Shown here one piece after another: positions 34,076 to 43,400 of a stretch of DNA of 55,564 nucleotides; the stretch's first letter is position 1, and the number at the start of each line of letters is the position of its first letter. Location of the stretch: the NCBI GenBank assembly GCA_022648295.1, contig JALCME010000027.1:1-55564 (forward strand). The letters are read 5' to 3'. A program made the position numbers and the translations under genes. This DNA comes from Bacteroides sp. (lineage in GTDB: Bacteria > Bacteroidota > Bacteroidia > Bacteroidales > Bacteroidaceae). A model generated the notes under the pieces. That model was not told where the DNA came from. It did not search any database and saw only the letters and a program-made list of their open reading frames with translations.

Positions 34076-35014
34076 TTATGTTCCCCGGTATTTAATATTG
34101 CGTGGATGGTGCTCTATGATTTCTTTTCGCAACATATTACGGTCAATGTGTGTGTATATTTCAGTTGTGGCGATAGATTCGTGTCCCAGCATGCATTGTA
34201 TGGCACGCAAATTTGCGCCTCCTTCCAGCAGGTGGGTTGCAAAAGAATGCCGAAAGGTATGCGGGCTGATATTTTTGGTGATGTTGGCTGTCTTTGCCAG
34301 TTCCTTAATTAAATGGAATATCATGATACGGGATATGTTATTCCCCCACCGGGCAAGAAATACATAGTCTTCAAATCCTTTTTTGATTTTTCCTATATTT
34401 CGATCTAATAGCCAATATTTGATTTCTTTAATGGCTCGTGGCGAGATAGGAACCAAACGCTGTTTTCCTCCCTTTCCATCGACTTTAATAAATCCCTCAT
34501 CGAAATATAAATCGGATAATTTGAGATTACACAATTCGGAAACCCGGAGTCCGCAGCTGTATAGCGTTTCTAAAATTGCACGATTCCGCTGTCCTTCTTT
34601 CTGGGTCATATCTACAGCCGCAATAATTGCATCTATCTCTTCTACAGTAAGTACTTCCGGAATTTTAAAGCCTATTTTAGGTCCTTCGAGCAATTCACTG
34701 GGGTCTGCTTCTATATAATCGGCCATAATAAGAAAGTGGAAGAACGATTTTATACCGGAGATGATACGGGCTTGGGAACGGGGATGGATACCAATATCGT
34801 GCAAACCTGCAGAGAAATTTTGTAAGTCATCTAAAGTAACTTTTAGTATATCGATATTTTCCGTTTTTAAGAAGTTTAATAGTTTACTTAAGTCTGTCAA
34901 ATAAGCATCAAGTGTATTTGACGAAAGCGCCTTTTCCAGTTTCAGATATTGTTGGTATTTTCTGATTATCAGTGCTTCCTGCTCCTTATTTTGGGTTTTC
35001 TCGTCTAATCTCAT
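34076..35014 (-). CDS. xerD: tyrosine recombinase XerD-like
   Basis: This recombinase resolves chromosome dimers at dif. The 312-residue protein has an N-terminal SAM-like core-binding domain (about 10-105) and a catalytic domain with all active-site residues: Arg157 (SCGLRVSELCNLKL), Lys181, His252-x2-Arg255 (HTFRHSFATHLLEGG), His278 (LGHES) and Tyr287 (EIYTHI). The length and lack of neighbouring integrase or excisionase genes favour the housekeeping XerD over a mobile-element integrase. It is divergent from aroQ with overlapping promoters. Confidence 0.9.
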   Translation of the reverse strand: MRLDEKTQNKEQEALIIRKYQQYLKLEKALSSNTLDAYLTDLSKLLNFLKTENIDILKVTLDDLQNFSAGLHDIGIHPRSQARIISGIKSFFHFLIMADYIEADPSELLEGPKIGFKIPEVLTVEEIDAIIAAVDMTQKEGQRNRAILETLYSCGLRVSELCNLKLSDLYFDEGFIKVDGKGGKQRLVPISPRAIKEIKYWLLDRNIGKIKKGFEDYVFLARWGNNISRIMIFHLIKELAKTANITKNISPHTFRHSFATHLLEGGANLRAIQCMLGHESIATTEIYTHIDRNMLRKEIIEHHPRNIKYRGT

Positions 35015-35024
35015 TTCTTTTTTC

Positions 35025-35068
35025 TAACTTTGCAGCTTCAGAAATTGTTGCTTTGGTAAGCAAAGGTA
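35025..35068. promoter_or_regulatory. overlapping divergent promoters of xerD and aroQ
   Basis: The plus strand has TAACTTTG at 35025-35032 (for aroQ, start 35083) and the minus strand has TACCTTTG at 35061-35068 (for xerD, start 35014). Both match TAnnTTTG exactly and face each other, so the two initial transcripts would overlap by up to about 20 bases. The -33 boxes are weak (a CAAA at 35092-35095 for xerD is 23 bases away). Confidence 0.55.
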
Positions 35069-35082
35069 TAAAAAAATGTGTT

Positions 35083-35502
35083 ATGAGAATACAAATAATT
35101 AACGGTCCGAATATTAATCTGTTAGGTAAACGTGAACCTTCTATTTACGGTAGCGTTACTTTTGATGATTATCTTAGTGAACTTCGCGGAAAGTACAAAG
35201 AGGTACAGATTGATTATTTTCAGTCGAATGTGGAGGGGGAACTAATAGATAAAATACAACAAACAGGGTTTGATATTGACGGAATTATACTTAATGCAGG
35301 GGCCTATACCCATACCTCTATCGCTTTACAAGATGCAATACGCTCAATTACAGCTCCTGTCATAGAAGTACATATCTCTAATGTGCACGCCCGTGAGGCT
35401 TTCCGGCATGTATCTATGATAGCTTGTGCCTGCAAGGGAGTTATTTGCGGTTTTGGCTTGGACTCATACCGCTTGGCTCTGGAGGCTATGTTGAGTAAGT
35501 AA
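35083..35502 (+). CDS. aroQ: 3-dehydroquinate dehydratase, type II
   Basis: This enzyme of the shikimate pathway converts 3-dehydroquinate to 3-dehydroshikimate. The 139-residue protein has the type II signature: IINGPNINLLGKREPSIYG with the catalytic Tyr (YG), the QSNVEGELIDKIQ segment, ILNAGAYTHTSIALQDAI with the catalytic His region, and VHISNVHAREAFRHVS. The start at 35083 gives the normal length of the family; a longer frame beginning at 34972 runs through xerD. pyk follows 30 bases after the stop, probably in one operon. Confidence 0.95.
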   Translation: MRIQIINGPNINLLGKREPSIYGSVTFDDYLSELRGKYKEVQIDYFQSNVEGELIDKIQQTGFDIDGIILNAGAYTHTSIALQDAIRSITAPVIEVHISNVHAREAFRHVSMIACACKGVICGFGLDSYRLALEAMLSK

Positions 35503-35532
35503 AACAACAACTAATTAATTTGGAACAAGATT

Positions 35533-36990
35533 ATGTTATTAAAACAAACCAAAATCGTCGCTACAATCTCGGATAAACGTTGCGATGTAGATTTTATAAA
35601 GGAGTTGTTCGACTCGGGGATGAATGTGGTACGTATGAATACAGCTCATGCTACACAAGAGGGGTTCGAAACACTGATTGCAAATGTTCGTACTGTTTCC
35701 AATCGCATTGGCATTTTAATGGATACAAAAGGTCCGGAAGTTCGTACTACAATTGCTTCCGAACCAATCTCTTATAAAACAGGTGATCGGGTAAGGATTA
35801 TGGGAAAGCCTGACATGGAGACGACACGGGAGTGTATAGCTGTCTCTTATCCTCTTTTTGTACATGATGTGAATGTGGGGGTGCATGTCCTTTTCGATGA
35901 TGGAGACCTGGAAATGGTTGTTGTGGATAAGCAGGCTGACTTCTTGGAATGCGAAGTACAAAATGATGCTATACTGGGGAGTCGTAAGAGTGTAAATGTT
36001 CCGGGGGTACGCATTAATCTTCCTTCTTTAACAGAAAAAGACCGTAATAATATCCTTTATGGGATTAAAAAAGATATTGATTTCATTGCCCATTCTTTCG
36101 TGCGCAATAAGCAAGATGTGCTTGATATAAAGGAGATTCTGGATGCTCATAATAGTGATATAAAGATAGTAGCCAAGATTGAGAATCAGGAGGGAGTTGA
36201 TAACATTGATGAAATATTGGAAGTTGCTGACGGCGTGATGGTAGCTCGTGGTGATCTTGGTATAGAAGTACCGCAAGAACGTATTCCTGGCATTCAGCGG
36301 GTGCTGATCCGTAAATGTATTTTGGCTAAGAAGCCGGTTATTGTAGCTACGCAAATGTTGCATACAATGATTACCAATCCACGTCCTACACGTGCCGAGG
36401 TGACGGACATAGCAAATGCTATTTATTATCGTACCGATGCTTTGATGCTTAGTGGTGAAACGGCTTACGGGAAATATCCGGTAGAGGCCGTTAAAACGAT
36501 GGCAAAGGTTGCCGCACAAGCTGAAAGGGATAAGATGGAAGAGAATAACATTCGTATTCCACTGGATGAAAACAGCAATGATGTAACTGCTTTCTTGGCA
36601 AAACAAGCGGTAAAGGCTACTACAAAACTGAAAATCAGGGCTATTATTACAGATAGTTACAGTGGACGTACTGCCAGGAATCTGGCTGCATTCCGTGGCA
36701 AATATCCCGTACTTGCCATCTGTTATAAAGAGAAAACGATGCGTCATTTGGCTTTGTCTTATGGAGTGGAAGCGATTTATATGCCGGAACTTGCCAACGG
36801 GCAAGAATATTACTTTGCCGCTTTGCGTCGGTTACTGAAAGAAGGGCGCCTGCATCCTACGGATATGATAGGGTATTTGAGTAGCGGTAAGGCCGGTACG
36901 CAGACCTCTTTCCTTGAAATCAATGTGGTGGAAGATGCTTTGAAGTATGCAGAAGAAAGCGTTCTGCCTAACAAGAATCGTTATCTATAG
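35533..36990 (+). CDS. pyk: pyruvate kinase
   Basis: It transfers phosphate from phosphoenolpyruvate to ADP in the last step of glycolysis. The 485-residue protein has the pyruvate-kinase order: N-terminal barrel start (TKIVATISDKR; VVRMNTAHAT), B domain (about 70-165), active-site IKIVAKIENQEGVDNIDEIL with the catalytic Lys and metal-binding Glu, GVMVARGDLGIEVP, TRAEVTDIANAIYYRTDALM with SGETAYGKYP, and a C-terminal allosteric domain (about 350-480). The substitution NTAHA in place of the usual NFSHG is common in Bacteroidales. A terminator follows at 37000. Confidence 0.95.
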   Translation: MLLKQTKIVATISDKRCDVDFIKELFDSGMNVVRMNTAHATQEGFETLIANVRTVSNRIGILMDTKGPEVRTTIASEPISYKTGDRVRIMGKPDMETTRECIAVSYPLFVHDVNVGVHVLFDDGDLEMVVVDKQADFLECEVQNDAILGSRKSVNVPGVRINLPSLTEKDRNNILYGIKKDIDFIAHSFVRNKQDVLDIKEILDAHNSDIKIVAKIENQEGVDNIDEILEVADGVMVARGDLGIEVPQERIPGIQRVLIRKCILAKKPVIVATQMLHTMITNPRPTRAEVTDIANAIYYRTDALMLSGETAYGKYPVEAVKTMAKVAAQAERDKMEENNIRIPLDENSNDVTAFLAKQAVKATTKLKIRAIITDSYSGRTARNLAAFRGKYPVLAICYKEKTMRHLALSYGVEAIYMPELANGQEYYFAALRRLLKEGRLHPTDMIGYLSSGKAGTQTSFLEINVVEDALKYAEESVLPNKNRYL

Positions 36991-36999
36991 TATATATTG

Positions 37000-37042
37000 A
37001 CTAATAATCATGATCCCGATGATGGAGGTCATGATTATTAGT
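37000..37042 (+). terminator. terminator of the aroQ-pyk operon
   Basis: ACTAATAATCATGA (37000-37013) pairs perfectly with TCATGATTATTAGT (37029-37042), loop 15 bases, followed by TTTTC, ten bases after the pyk stop. Confidence 0.75.
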
Positions 37043-37097
37043 TTTCTTATGCTTATCCATTATAAATTCTATTTCTTCGTGTAATTTGCCGCTCGTG

Positions 37098-37739
37098 ATG
37101 ACTTTGGATGAATATATCTTGCAGCATATTGATGATGAGGGCGATTATTTAAAAGCTCTCTATCGGGCTACCTATGTAAAGTTGTTGTATCCCCGTATGG
37201 CATCGGGACACCTGCAAGGACGTATGCTTAAGATGTTTACTCAAATGATACGTCCGCAACGGATATTGGAAATCGGGACTTATAGCGGATATTCAGCTCT
37301 CTGCATGGCCGAAGGTCTGGGTGATGGGGGAATGTTATATACCTTTGAAATTAATGATGAACAGGAGGACTTTACCCGTCCTTGGTTGCAAGGTTCCGGA
37401 TATTCCGACAAAATCAAGTTCTATATAGGTGATGCACTCGATTTAGTACCAAAGCTTGGTGTTACCTTTGATATGGCTTTTATTGACGGGGATAAGCGTA
37501 AATATATTGATTACTACGAAATGGCGATGGAATGCTTGTCGGATGGAGGATACATACTGGCGGATAACACTTTGTGGGACGGACACGTATTGGAAGACGT
37601 TCCCCGACATGCAGATGCGCAGACCGTCTCAATAAAAACTTTTAATGATTATATAGCACAAGATGTTCGGGTAGAAAAAGTAATTTTGCCTCTTCGGGAT
37701 GGACTGACCATTATTCGGAAGAAAGGGAAGGAGGCGTAA
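37098..37739 (+). CDS. SAM-dependent O-methyltransferase
   Basis: The 213-residue protein is of the Methyltransf_3 (caffeoyl-CoA/catechol O-methyltransferase-like) type. Motif I is ILEIGTYSGYSALCMAEGL; the SAM-binding YTFEINDEQ and the metal-site segment FDMAFIDGDKRKYIDYYE with DNTLWDGHV follow. The methyl acceptor is not known; in bacteria such genes are often tRNA or small-molecule methylases (TrmR-like). The ATG at 37098 is chosen; the same frame could begin at a TTG at 37086 but nothing supports it. rbfA follows after 94 bases. Confidence 0.88.
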   Translation: MTLDEYILQHIDDEGDYLKALYRATYVKLLYPRMASGHLQGRMLKMFTQMIRPQRILEIGTYSGYSALCMAEGLGDGGMLYTFEINDEQEDFTRPWLQGSGYSDKIKFYIGDALDLVPKLGVTFDMAFIDGDKRKYIDYYEMAMECLSDGGYILADNTLWDGHVLEDVPRHADAQTVSIKTFNDYIAQDVRVEKVILPLRDGLTIIRKKGKEA

Positions 37740-37833
37740 ACCGGAATGGTCTTTGTTCAGCTTATATAGTGAGATGATTATTTTATTTATTAACTGCGTA
37801 CAAACGTACGATGATTAAATTGTAAATGGTAAA

Positions 37834-38166
37834 ATGGAAACAACCAGACAGAATAAAATAGCTCGTTTGCTCCAAAAAGAATTGAGTACTATATTCTTAT
37901 TGCAAACGAAAGCGATGCCCGGTATCTTGATTTCGGTCAGTGCCGTTCGTATCAGCCCTGATTTGAGTGTGGCGAGTGCTTATTTAAGCATATTTCCATC
38001 GGAGAAAGGCAAAGAATTGATAAAGGATATCAATGGAAACATGAGATCTATTCGTTATGAGTTGGGAACTCGTGTACGGCATCAGCTGCGAATCATTCCT
38101 GAATTGAGATTCTTCATTGATGATTCTTTGGATTATCTTGAAAGAATAGATGAATTGTTAAAGTGA
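37834..38166 (+). CDS. rbfA: 30S ribosome-binding factor
   Basis: RbfA binds immature 30S subunits and helps 16S rRNA 5'-end maturation, important at low temperature. The 110-residue protein has the KH-like fold pattern: TTRQNKIARLLQKELSTIF, SVSAVRISPDLSVASAYLSI, and the closing RHQLRIIPELRFFIDDSLDY. It overlaps the next gene by GTGA (38163-38166). Confidence 0.93.
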   Translation: METTRQNKIARLLQKELSTIFLLQTKAMPGILISVSAVRISPDLSVASAYLSIFPSEKGKELIKDINGNMRSIRYELGTRVRHQLRIIPELRFFIDDSLDYLERIDELLK

Positions 38167-39404
38167 ACTTCCCTTTTTACATAGCCCGGCGTTATCTCTT
38201 TTCCAAGAAGAAGCATAATGCCATTAATATCATCTCCGGCGTTTCGGTCTGCGGGGTGGCCTTGGCTACAATGGCTTTGGTGTGCACGCTTTCTGTTTTC
38301 AATGGTTTTCAGGATATGGTTGCGGGTTTTTTTACTTCGTTTGATCCTGAACTGAAAATCGTTATTCGCGAAGGAAAGGTATTCGACCCACGTGAATCCC
38401 GTATCCAGAAAGTTCGTGCATTGTCTGAAATTGCCGTGTGGACTGAGACTTTGGAGGAGAATGCAATGGTGCAGTATAAAGACCGTCAGGCTATGGCAGT
38501 GATTAAAGGGGTGGATGATAGCTTTGAGCAGCTTACTTCCATCGATAGTTTGCTGTATGGAACCGGAAAGTTCATCTTGCATGATTCGCTTGTTGATTAT
38601 GGTGTTCTTGGAGTGGAACTTATTTCCGAGTTGGGTACTGGCATCCAGTTTGTAGATCCGTTGTTGGTTTATGCTCCCAAACGGAATGTAAGGATCAATA
38701 TGGCAAATCCTTCCGCTTCCTTTAACCGGGATTATTTATTTTCTCCGGGGGCTGTTTTCGTTGTGAACCAGCAGAAGTATGATGCCCGTTATATTTTGAC
38801 TTCCCTTAGTTTTGCCCGGCGTTTATTTAATTACGATACCGAGGTTTCCGCCATTGAGTTAAAGATGAAGCCTGACGTTAATCTTGCCGCTGTACAAAGT
38901 AAGATCTCCCGCATACTGGGAGACCGCTTTATTGTACAAAACCGCTATGAGCAACAGGCTGATGTATTCCGCATTATGGAAATAGAGAAATTCATATCTT
39001 ATCTTTTTCTGACTTTTATTCTTGCTATTGCCTGTTTCAATGTCATTGGTTCGCTCTCAATGCTTATTCTTGATAAGCGGGAGGATGTGATGACTTTGCG
39101 TAATCTTGGAGCCGATGATCGGCTTATTGGACGTATCTTCTTGTTTGAAGGGCGTTTGATTTCTGTGTTTGGTGCTATTGGTGGCATCCTCTTAGGGTTG
39201 TTGCTTTGCTTTATTCAGCAACGTTTCGGACTTATTTCCCTGGGGGGCGGTAATGGCAATTTTGTGGTGGATGCTTATCCTGTAAGCGTACATGTGACCG
39301 ATGTGCTTTTGGTATTTGCTACGGTAATAGCAGTAGGCTTTCTGTCGGTATGGTATCCCGTACGTTATTTTACACGTCGTTTGCTCTCTGGGAAGAAGTC
39401 TTAG
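38163..39404 (+). CDS. LolC/LolE-type lipoprotein-releasing ABC permease
   Basis: The 413-residue protein starts at a GTG that overlaps the rbfA stop. It has the MacB/FtsX layout: an N-terminal segment NFPFYIARRYLFSKKKHNAI, TM1 (about 22-45), a periplasmic domain of about 220 residues, and three C-terminal helices (about 280-300, 330-350, 375-395). It resembles the LolC/E subunits that extract lipoproteins from the inner membrane. A LolD ATPase is not adjacent, as is common in Bacteroidota. rbfA-permease coupling by overlap is conserved in this group as far as I recall. Confidence 0.85.
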   Translation: MNFPFYIARRYLFSKKKHNAINIISGVSVCGVALATMALVCTLSVFNGFQDMVAGFFTSFDPELKIVIREGKVFDPRESRIQKVRALSEIAVWTETLEENAMVQYKDRQAMAVIKGVDDSFEQLTSIDSLLYGTGKFILHDSLVDYGVLGVELISELGTGIQFVDPLLVYAPKRNVRINMANPSASFNRDYLFSPGAVFVVNQQKYDARYILTSLSFARRLFNYDTEVSAIELKMKPDVNLAAVQSKISRILGDRFIVQNRYEQQADVFRIMEIEKFISYLFLTFILAIACFNVIGSLSMLILDKREDVMTLRNLGADDRLIGRIFLFEGRLISVFGAIGGILLGLLLCFIQQRFGLISLGGGNGNFVVDAYPVSVHVTDVLLVFATVIAVGFLSVWYPVRYFTRRLLSGKKS

Positions 39405-39474
39405 CAGTTGCTTTTTAAAGAAGACCGGTGCTGAACTTAAAAGGATCGGTAAAGCCGTTGCGCTTGGCATAAAA

Positions 39475-39542
39475 TAAAAAAAGGAGTACCGCTGTACTCC
39501 AACCTTTTGTTAACCTTAAATCTAATACTATGAAAAAAATCA
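39475..39542 (-). ncRNA. candidate small RNA B (about 68 nt) with promoter and terminator
   Basis: On the minus strand a consensus promoter (39548-39579) is followed by a body containing GATTTTTTTCATAGTATTAG, TTAAGGTTAAC and AAAAGG, and then a perfect 7-base-pair hairpin (GGAGTAC, loop AGCG, GTACTCC; 39483-39500) with a run of seven U (39476-39482). No coding frame of any size is on this strand. The same words occur in candidate A at 24538-24615. It may belong to the Bacteroidales-1 or another Rfam motif described with exactly this promoter-terminator layout; I could not check. Confidence 0.65.
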
Positions 39543-39547
39543 CTCTG

Positions 39548-39579
39548 CAAAGCTATCGTTTAATGGGTTTTCTTCCAAA
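39548..39579 (-). promoter_or_regulatory. promoter of small RNA B
   Basis: The minus strand has TTTG (39576-39579), a 20-base spacer and TAGCTTTG (39548-39555), the best full match to the Bacteroidetes promoter consensus in the window. It points away from the deacetylase gene into an intergenic region with no gene on that strand. Confidence 0.7.
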
Positions 39580-39763
39580 TAAGAATACCTTTTTAAAGAG
39601 TCTTTTATAATTATTTCACTCTATTTCACTGTTCTCGCACACAATATATCTTTTTGAAATAATATTAAGGGAAATGCCCTCTTAATGATAGGAAATGCGT
39701 TAGGAAAGGAGCGAGACCCTGTTTTGCTTATAGCCCTAGAATGGTAGAACCTGCTTACGGAGG

Positions 39764-39790
39764 TTCATTACAATAATTTAAATTCATACC
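39764..39790 (-). repeat. duplicated 3' end of the deacetylase gene
   Basis: This 27-base stretch equals 39829-39855 with two mismatches. On the minus strand both copies encode Tyr-Glu-Phe-Lys-Leu-Leu and a TAA stop, so the outer copy looks like the tail of a duplicated or lost paralogous gene. The rest of the 39580-39832 stretch holds no gene or named element. Confidence 0.6.
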
Positions 39791-39832
39791 GTGCTAGCGG
39801 CAGCCTGCCCGTAGTATTGCACTCCTTATTCA

Positions 39833-40447
39833 TTACAGCAATTTAAATTCATACCCTTCTTCTTTCAGGAAATCGATTGCCCGGGGTAAGGCATATTGCA
39901 AGTTTCCGTTATTCCAGGACTTCAATGAGTCGTGGAAAGTAATGATGGAACCGTTGCGCGCATAACGCATGACGTTGGCAAGCACTTGCGGGCCACGTAG
40001 TTTCTTACTATAATCACGAGTGACCAAATCCCACATCACTATTTTGTAACGGCGTTTTAATGCTCTGTATTGTATCCATCGCATGTGTCCATGAGGAGGA
40101 CGGAATAGATTCGTTTTCATCCATTCGTTCGCTTTGTCCGTGTTTGCAAGGTAGTTGTCCGACCGGTACTCAAAACCCCGGATATGGTTGAAGGTGTGGT
40201 TACCAATGCGGTGTCCGCGCTCCACTACCATCTGAAATACATCAGGATGTTTGCGGATGTTATCTCCAACCATAAAGAAGGTCGCTTTTATATGGTGTTT
40301 GTCCAATAAATCAAGTACCCACGGGGTCACTTCGGGGATGGGCCCGTCATCAAAAGTCAGATAAACGGCTTTCTCAGCCGGGTCCATCCTCCAGATTGCC
40401 GCAGGATATAACTTGCGGAAAAATTCAGGAGGTTGTTCTATAAACAT
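39833..40447 (-). CDS. polysaccharide deacetylase (NodB homology domain, CE4)
   Basis: The 204-residue protein has the CE4 metal and catalytic motifs: TFDDGP (catalytic base and metal Asp, about 30-35), HTFNH (metal His pair, about 83-87), RPPHG and a late HDS. It would remove N-acetyl groups from peptidoglycan or another polysaccharide. There is no signal peptide; the N-terminus MFIEQPPEFFRKLYPAAIWR is short and amphipathic, so the enzyme may be cytoplasmic or peripherally bound. It is 25 bases downstream of the DUF2723 gene and probably in one operon. Confidence 0.88.
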   Translation of the reverse strand: MFIEQPPEFFRKLYPAAIWRMDPAEKAVYLTFDDGPIPEVTPWVLDLLDKHHIKATFFMVGDNIRKHPDVFQMVVERGHRIGNHTFNHIRGFEYRSDNYLANTDKANEWMKTNLFRPPHGHMRWIQYRALKRRYKIVMWDLVTRDYSKKLRGPQVLANVMRYARNGSIITFHDSLKSWNNGNLQYALPRAIDFLKEEGYEFKLL

Positions 40448-40472
40448 TATTCAATCGGTTGTCTGTGTGTTA

Positions 40473-43400
40473 TCAACTCTTCAATCGGCTTACGTATATG
40501 TTATATAATTCTTCGACCTTAGGTTCGTAAATGCCTGCCAATTTGGATTTATACTTCTTCAGGAGTTTTACTTCCTCGTTAAGTACAGCCCAGTGATATT
40601 CAAATTCTTGGGTGGAGATGCTAAAGCGTTGGTCATCCAGGCTCAAATACCAGGTAAGGTATTCCACTTCCTTATCGGCCAAGGCCTTCATCATGCTGTC
40701 TGCTTTGGCGCTGTCCGCTAATTGATAGTAGCCTTCCGCCATTTGTACGGCTCCGTTTTGCCAGTCATAAGGCACGTTGCTTGCCGGAATCATCTTTTCT
40801 GCGTAATCCAGTGCTGCTTTGGCTTTTTCTTTCTTTCCTTCGCGTATAAGTTGGTCTACGAGTTGTGAGAAGATGCGACGGTGGGAATAACACATACGCA
40901 TGGTATTTTCATCTATATATATACCCGGTTTGTTGATTCCTCCGAATTTAAACTTATGCATGAGATTATCGTACATTTTTTCGCTATCCAGTTTGACGCC
41001 TGTTTTGCTTGTATCAAACGGAGTGAAGCGATAGGCCAATCCCTCTTGAATGAAATGATTATCCATGTTGAGATGGTTCTCAGTCCCCACACTGATGGCC
41101 ATGTAAAGCGGACGTTTCCAGTCGGATTGTGCAAGCATTTCCAACATCATCAGTTCGCTCTTGTAAAGGGCGCGTTTGCCTTTGAGTGAAATGTGCATGT
41201 AGTCAGGGATAGAGTCTCCCGGTATCATCATTCCGCTACGACGTACGGCTTCTTTATCTACTTTTAAGACAATGCTGTCCGTAGGAATTACATTTAGATC
41301 TTTATTCTTTGCGCGTACCCAATACTTCAGGATATTATGTAGTTCATAAGGATCGTCTCCAAATTCTTTCTTTATGTTGACCATGGCTTCGGTATTCCCG
41401 CCCAGTTCCTGTTTCTTTGCTTCGGCATAAAGGGCATCAATGCTCTTTTTGTACTCAGGGCGAACAGGAATGTATTCGTTGGTTCCTTCAACATATTCCA
41501 TACGGTTCCAGGTGATGGGGAGTGAAGGTGAATCATAAGCCGGACGTTTCATTTGATCAATGTACCAATCGGTCTGCAGGTAGCTGAGGTTACAGGTGCG
41601 GGTATCGGTACGGAAGCCTTCGGTTTCCTGATTGTACCACAAGGGGAAGGTGTCGTTATCACCGTTGGTGAAGATCACCGGATTACCTTTTTCCGGCAGG
41701 GACATCAGGTAGTTCTGTCCGAAGTCGCGACATACGTAGCGGTCGCTACGGTCATGATCATCCCATGTCTGGCTTGCCATCTGAATGGGGACAAAGAGGC
41801 AGATTACGCCTACGGTGATTGCAGCGGGCAGTTCTTTCATCTTGCAGTACTGCTGGAGCAAGCGGACTAGTCCTGCTACTCCCATACCAATCCATATGGC
41901 GAAGGCATAGAAGGAGCCGGCATAGGCATAATCCCGTTCGCGCGGCTGGGCGGGCGTCTGGTTGAGGTAGAGCACAATGGCGATACCTGTCATAAAGAAG
42001 AGGAAGAATACAACCCAGAATTGCTGTATGCCTTTCTGCCCACGGTATGCCTGCCATAGCAAGCCTATAATTCCCAACAATAGGGGAAGACAGTAAAAGA
42101 CATTATGCCCTTTGTTGTTTTTCAGGTCTTGCGGCAGTAAACTCTGATCGCCGATCAACCAATTATCTATAAATGAAATACCGGTGATCCAGTTGCCGTG
42201 TTCTATTTCTCCGGTGCCTTGCAGGTCGTTTTGCCGGCCGGCGAAATTCCACATGAAATAGCGCCAGTACATCCAGTTTAACTGATAGGAGAAGAAGAAC
42301 TTAATATTTTCCCATTGGGTGGGTATGTTGACCATGACCATTTCTCCACACTGATCGTAAGGTACGTCATGACCTTTAATATCCATCCACTGATGGTATT
42401 CCTTAACGTGTGCGCTGCTGTACATACGGGGGAAGAGCATGTTTTGCGCATATTGATAATCAATGCGTCCCGGTATTTCAACATAGCTGTCTTTTTCTGC
42501 GGGATTAGCTTTTTCTTTACGTATGTATTTTGTTCCATTGTAAGAAACGTGCGGTTCGCAATAGCCATCCTTTACGTCAAGGGTTACTTTGGAAGAATAG
42601 GCCGGGCCGTAGAATAGTGGACGGGTACCGTATTGTTCACGTCCCAGATATTCGCCCAAAGTGAAGATGTCTTCCGGTGAGTTCTGATCCATCGGAGTGT
42701 TCGCTATGGAGCGGATAACAATGATGGAATAAGAAGAATATCCGATGACAATCATCATGGTGCACAGCAATGAAGTGTTGAGGGTGCGTGCCGAAATCCG
42801 GTATTTCTCTTTGATCTTTGCTTGTGTGCCCGGGTTAAGGTAAATCAGCAGGATGGCGATGACAACCAGTCCTATCAGAACTGCACTGGTACCGTGCCCG
42901 TAGAAAGGAATGCCCAATAGTGCTACGGTGAGTACGAAGGAGAAGGCCATCCGCTTTTTGCTTTTTTCCGTATAGCTTTCGTATACGCCCCAAATGATGG
43001 AAGCTGCCAATACGATGATGTAGACTATGACTCCACTGTTGAAAGGCATGCTAAACGTGTTGACGAAGAGTAGCTCGAACCATCCGCCTACTTTCACAAT
43101 GCCGGGAACGATGCCGTATAGTACGGCTGCTACCAGAATCATGGAACCGAAAAGTGCCCATAAAGATCCCTTGGCATTGGCATGAGGTACTTTCTTGTAG
43201 TAATATACCAATACAATAGCCGGCAAACAGAGCAGGTTCAGCAAGTGCACGCCGATACTTAGTCCGGTGAGGTAGGCAATGAGGATTAGCCAGCGGTCGG
43301 AATGTGGCTGGTCCGCAACGTCTTCCCATTTCAGAATGAGCCAGAATACAATGGCGGTGAATAGGGAGGAGAAGGCGTAAACTTCGCCTTCAACAGCGCT

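Noticed and set aside
34076..35014. Integrase of an integrative element
   Set aside because: Length and motif order fit housekeeping XerD, and no excisionase, mobilisation genes or attachment repeats are nearby.
36028..36804. 258-codon frame antisense to pyk
   Set aside because: It is the shadow of a strongly conserved pyruvate kinase frame; the product has no family features and is rich in His, Ile and Ser as expected from reverse-strand codons.
37086..37097. TTG start four codons upstream for the O-methyltransferase
   Set aside because: An ATG follows directly at 37098 and the family begins at about that residue.
39531..39610. 26-codon plus-strand peptide starting MKKITLQ
   Set aside because: The start codon falls inside the conserved part of minus-strand small RNA B, and the comparable frame over RNA A has an unrelated peptide; the shared bases are explained by the RNA.
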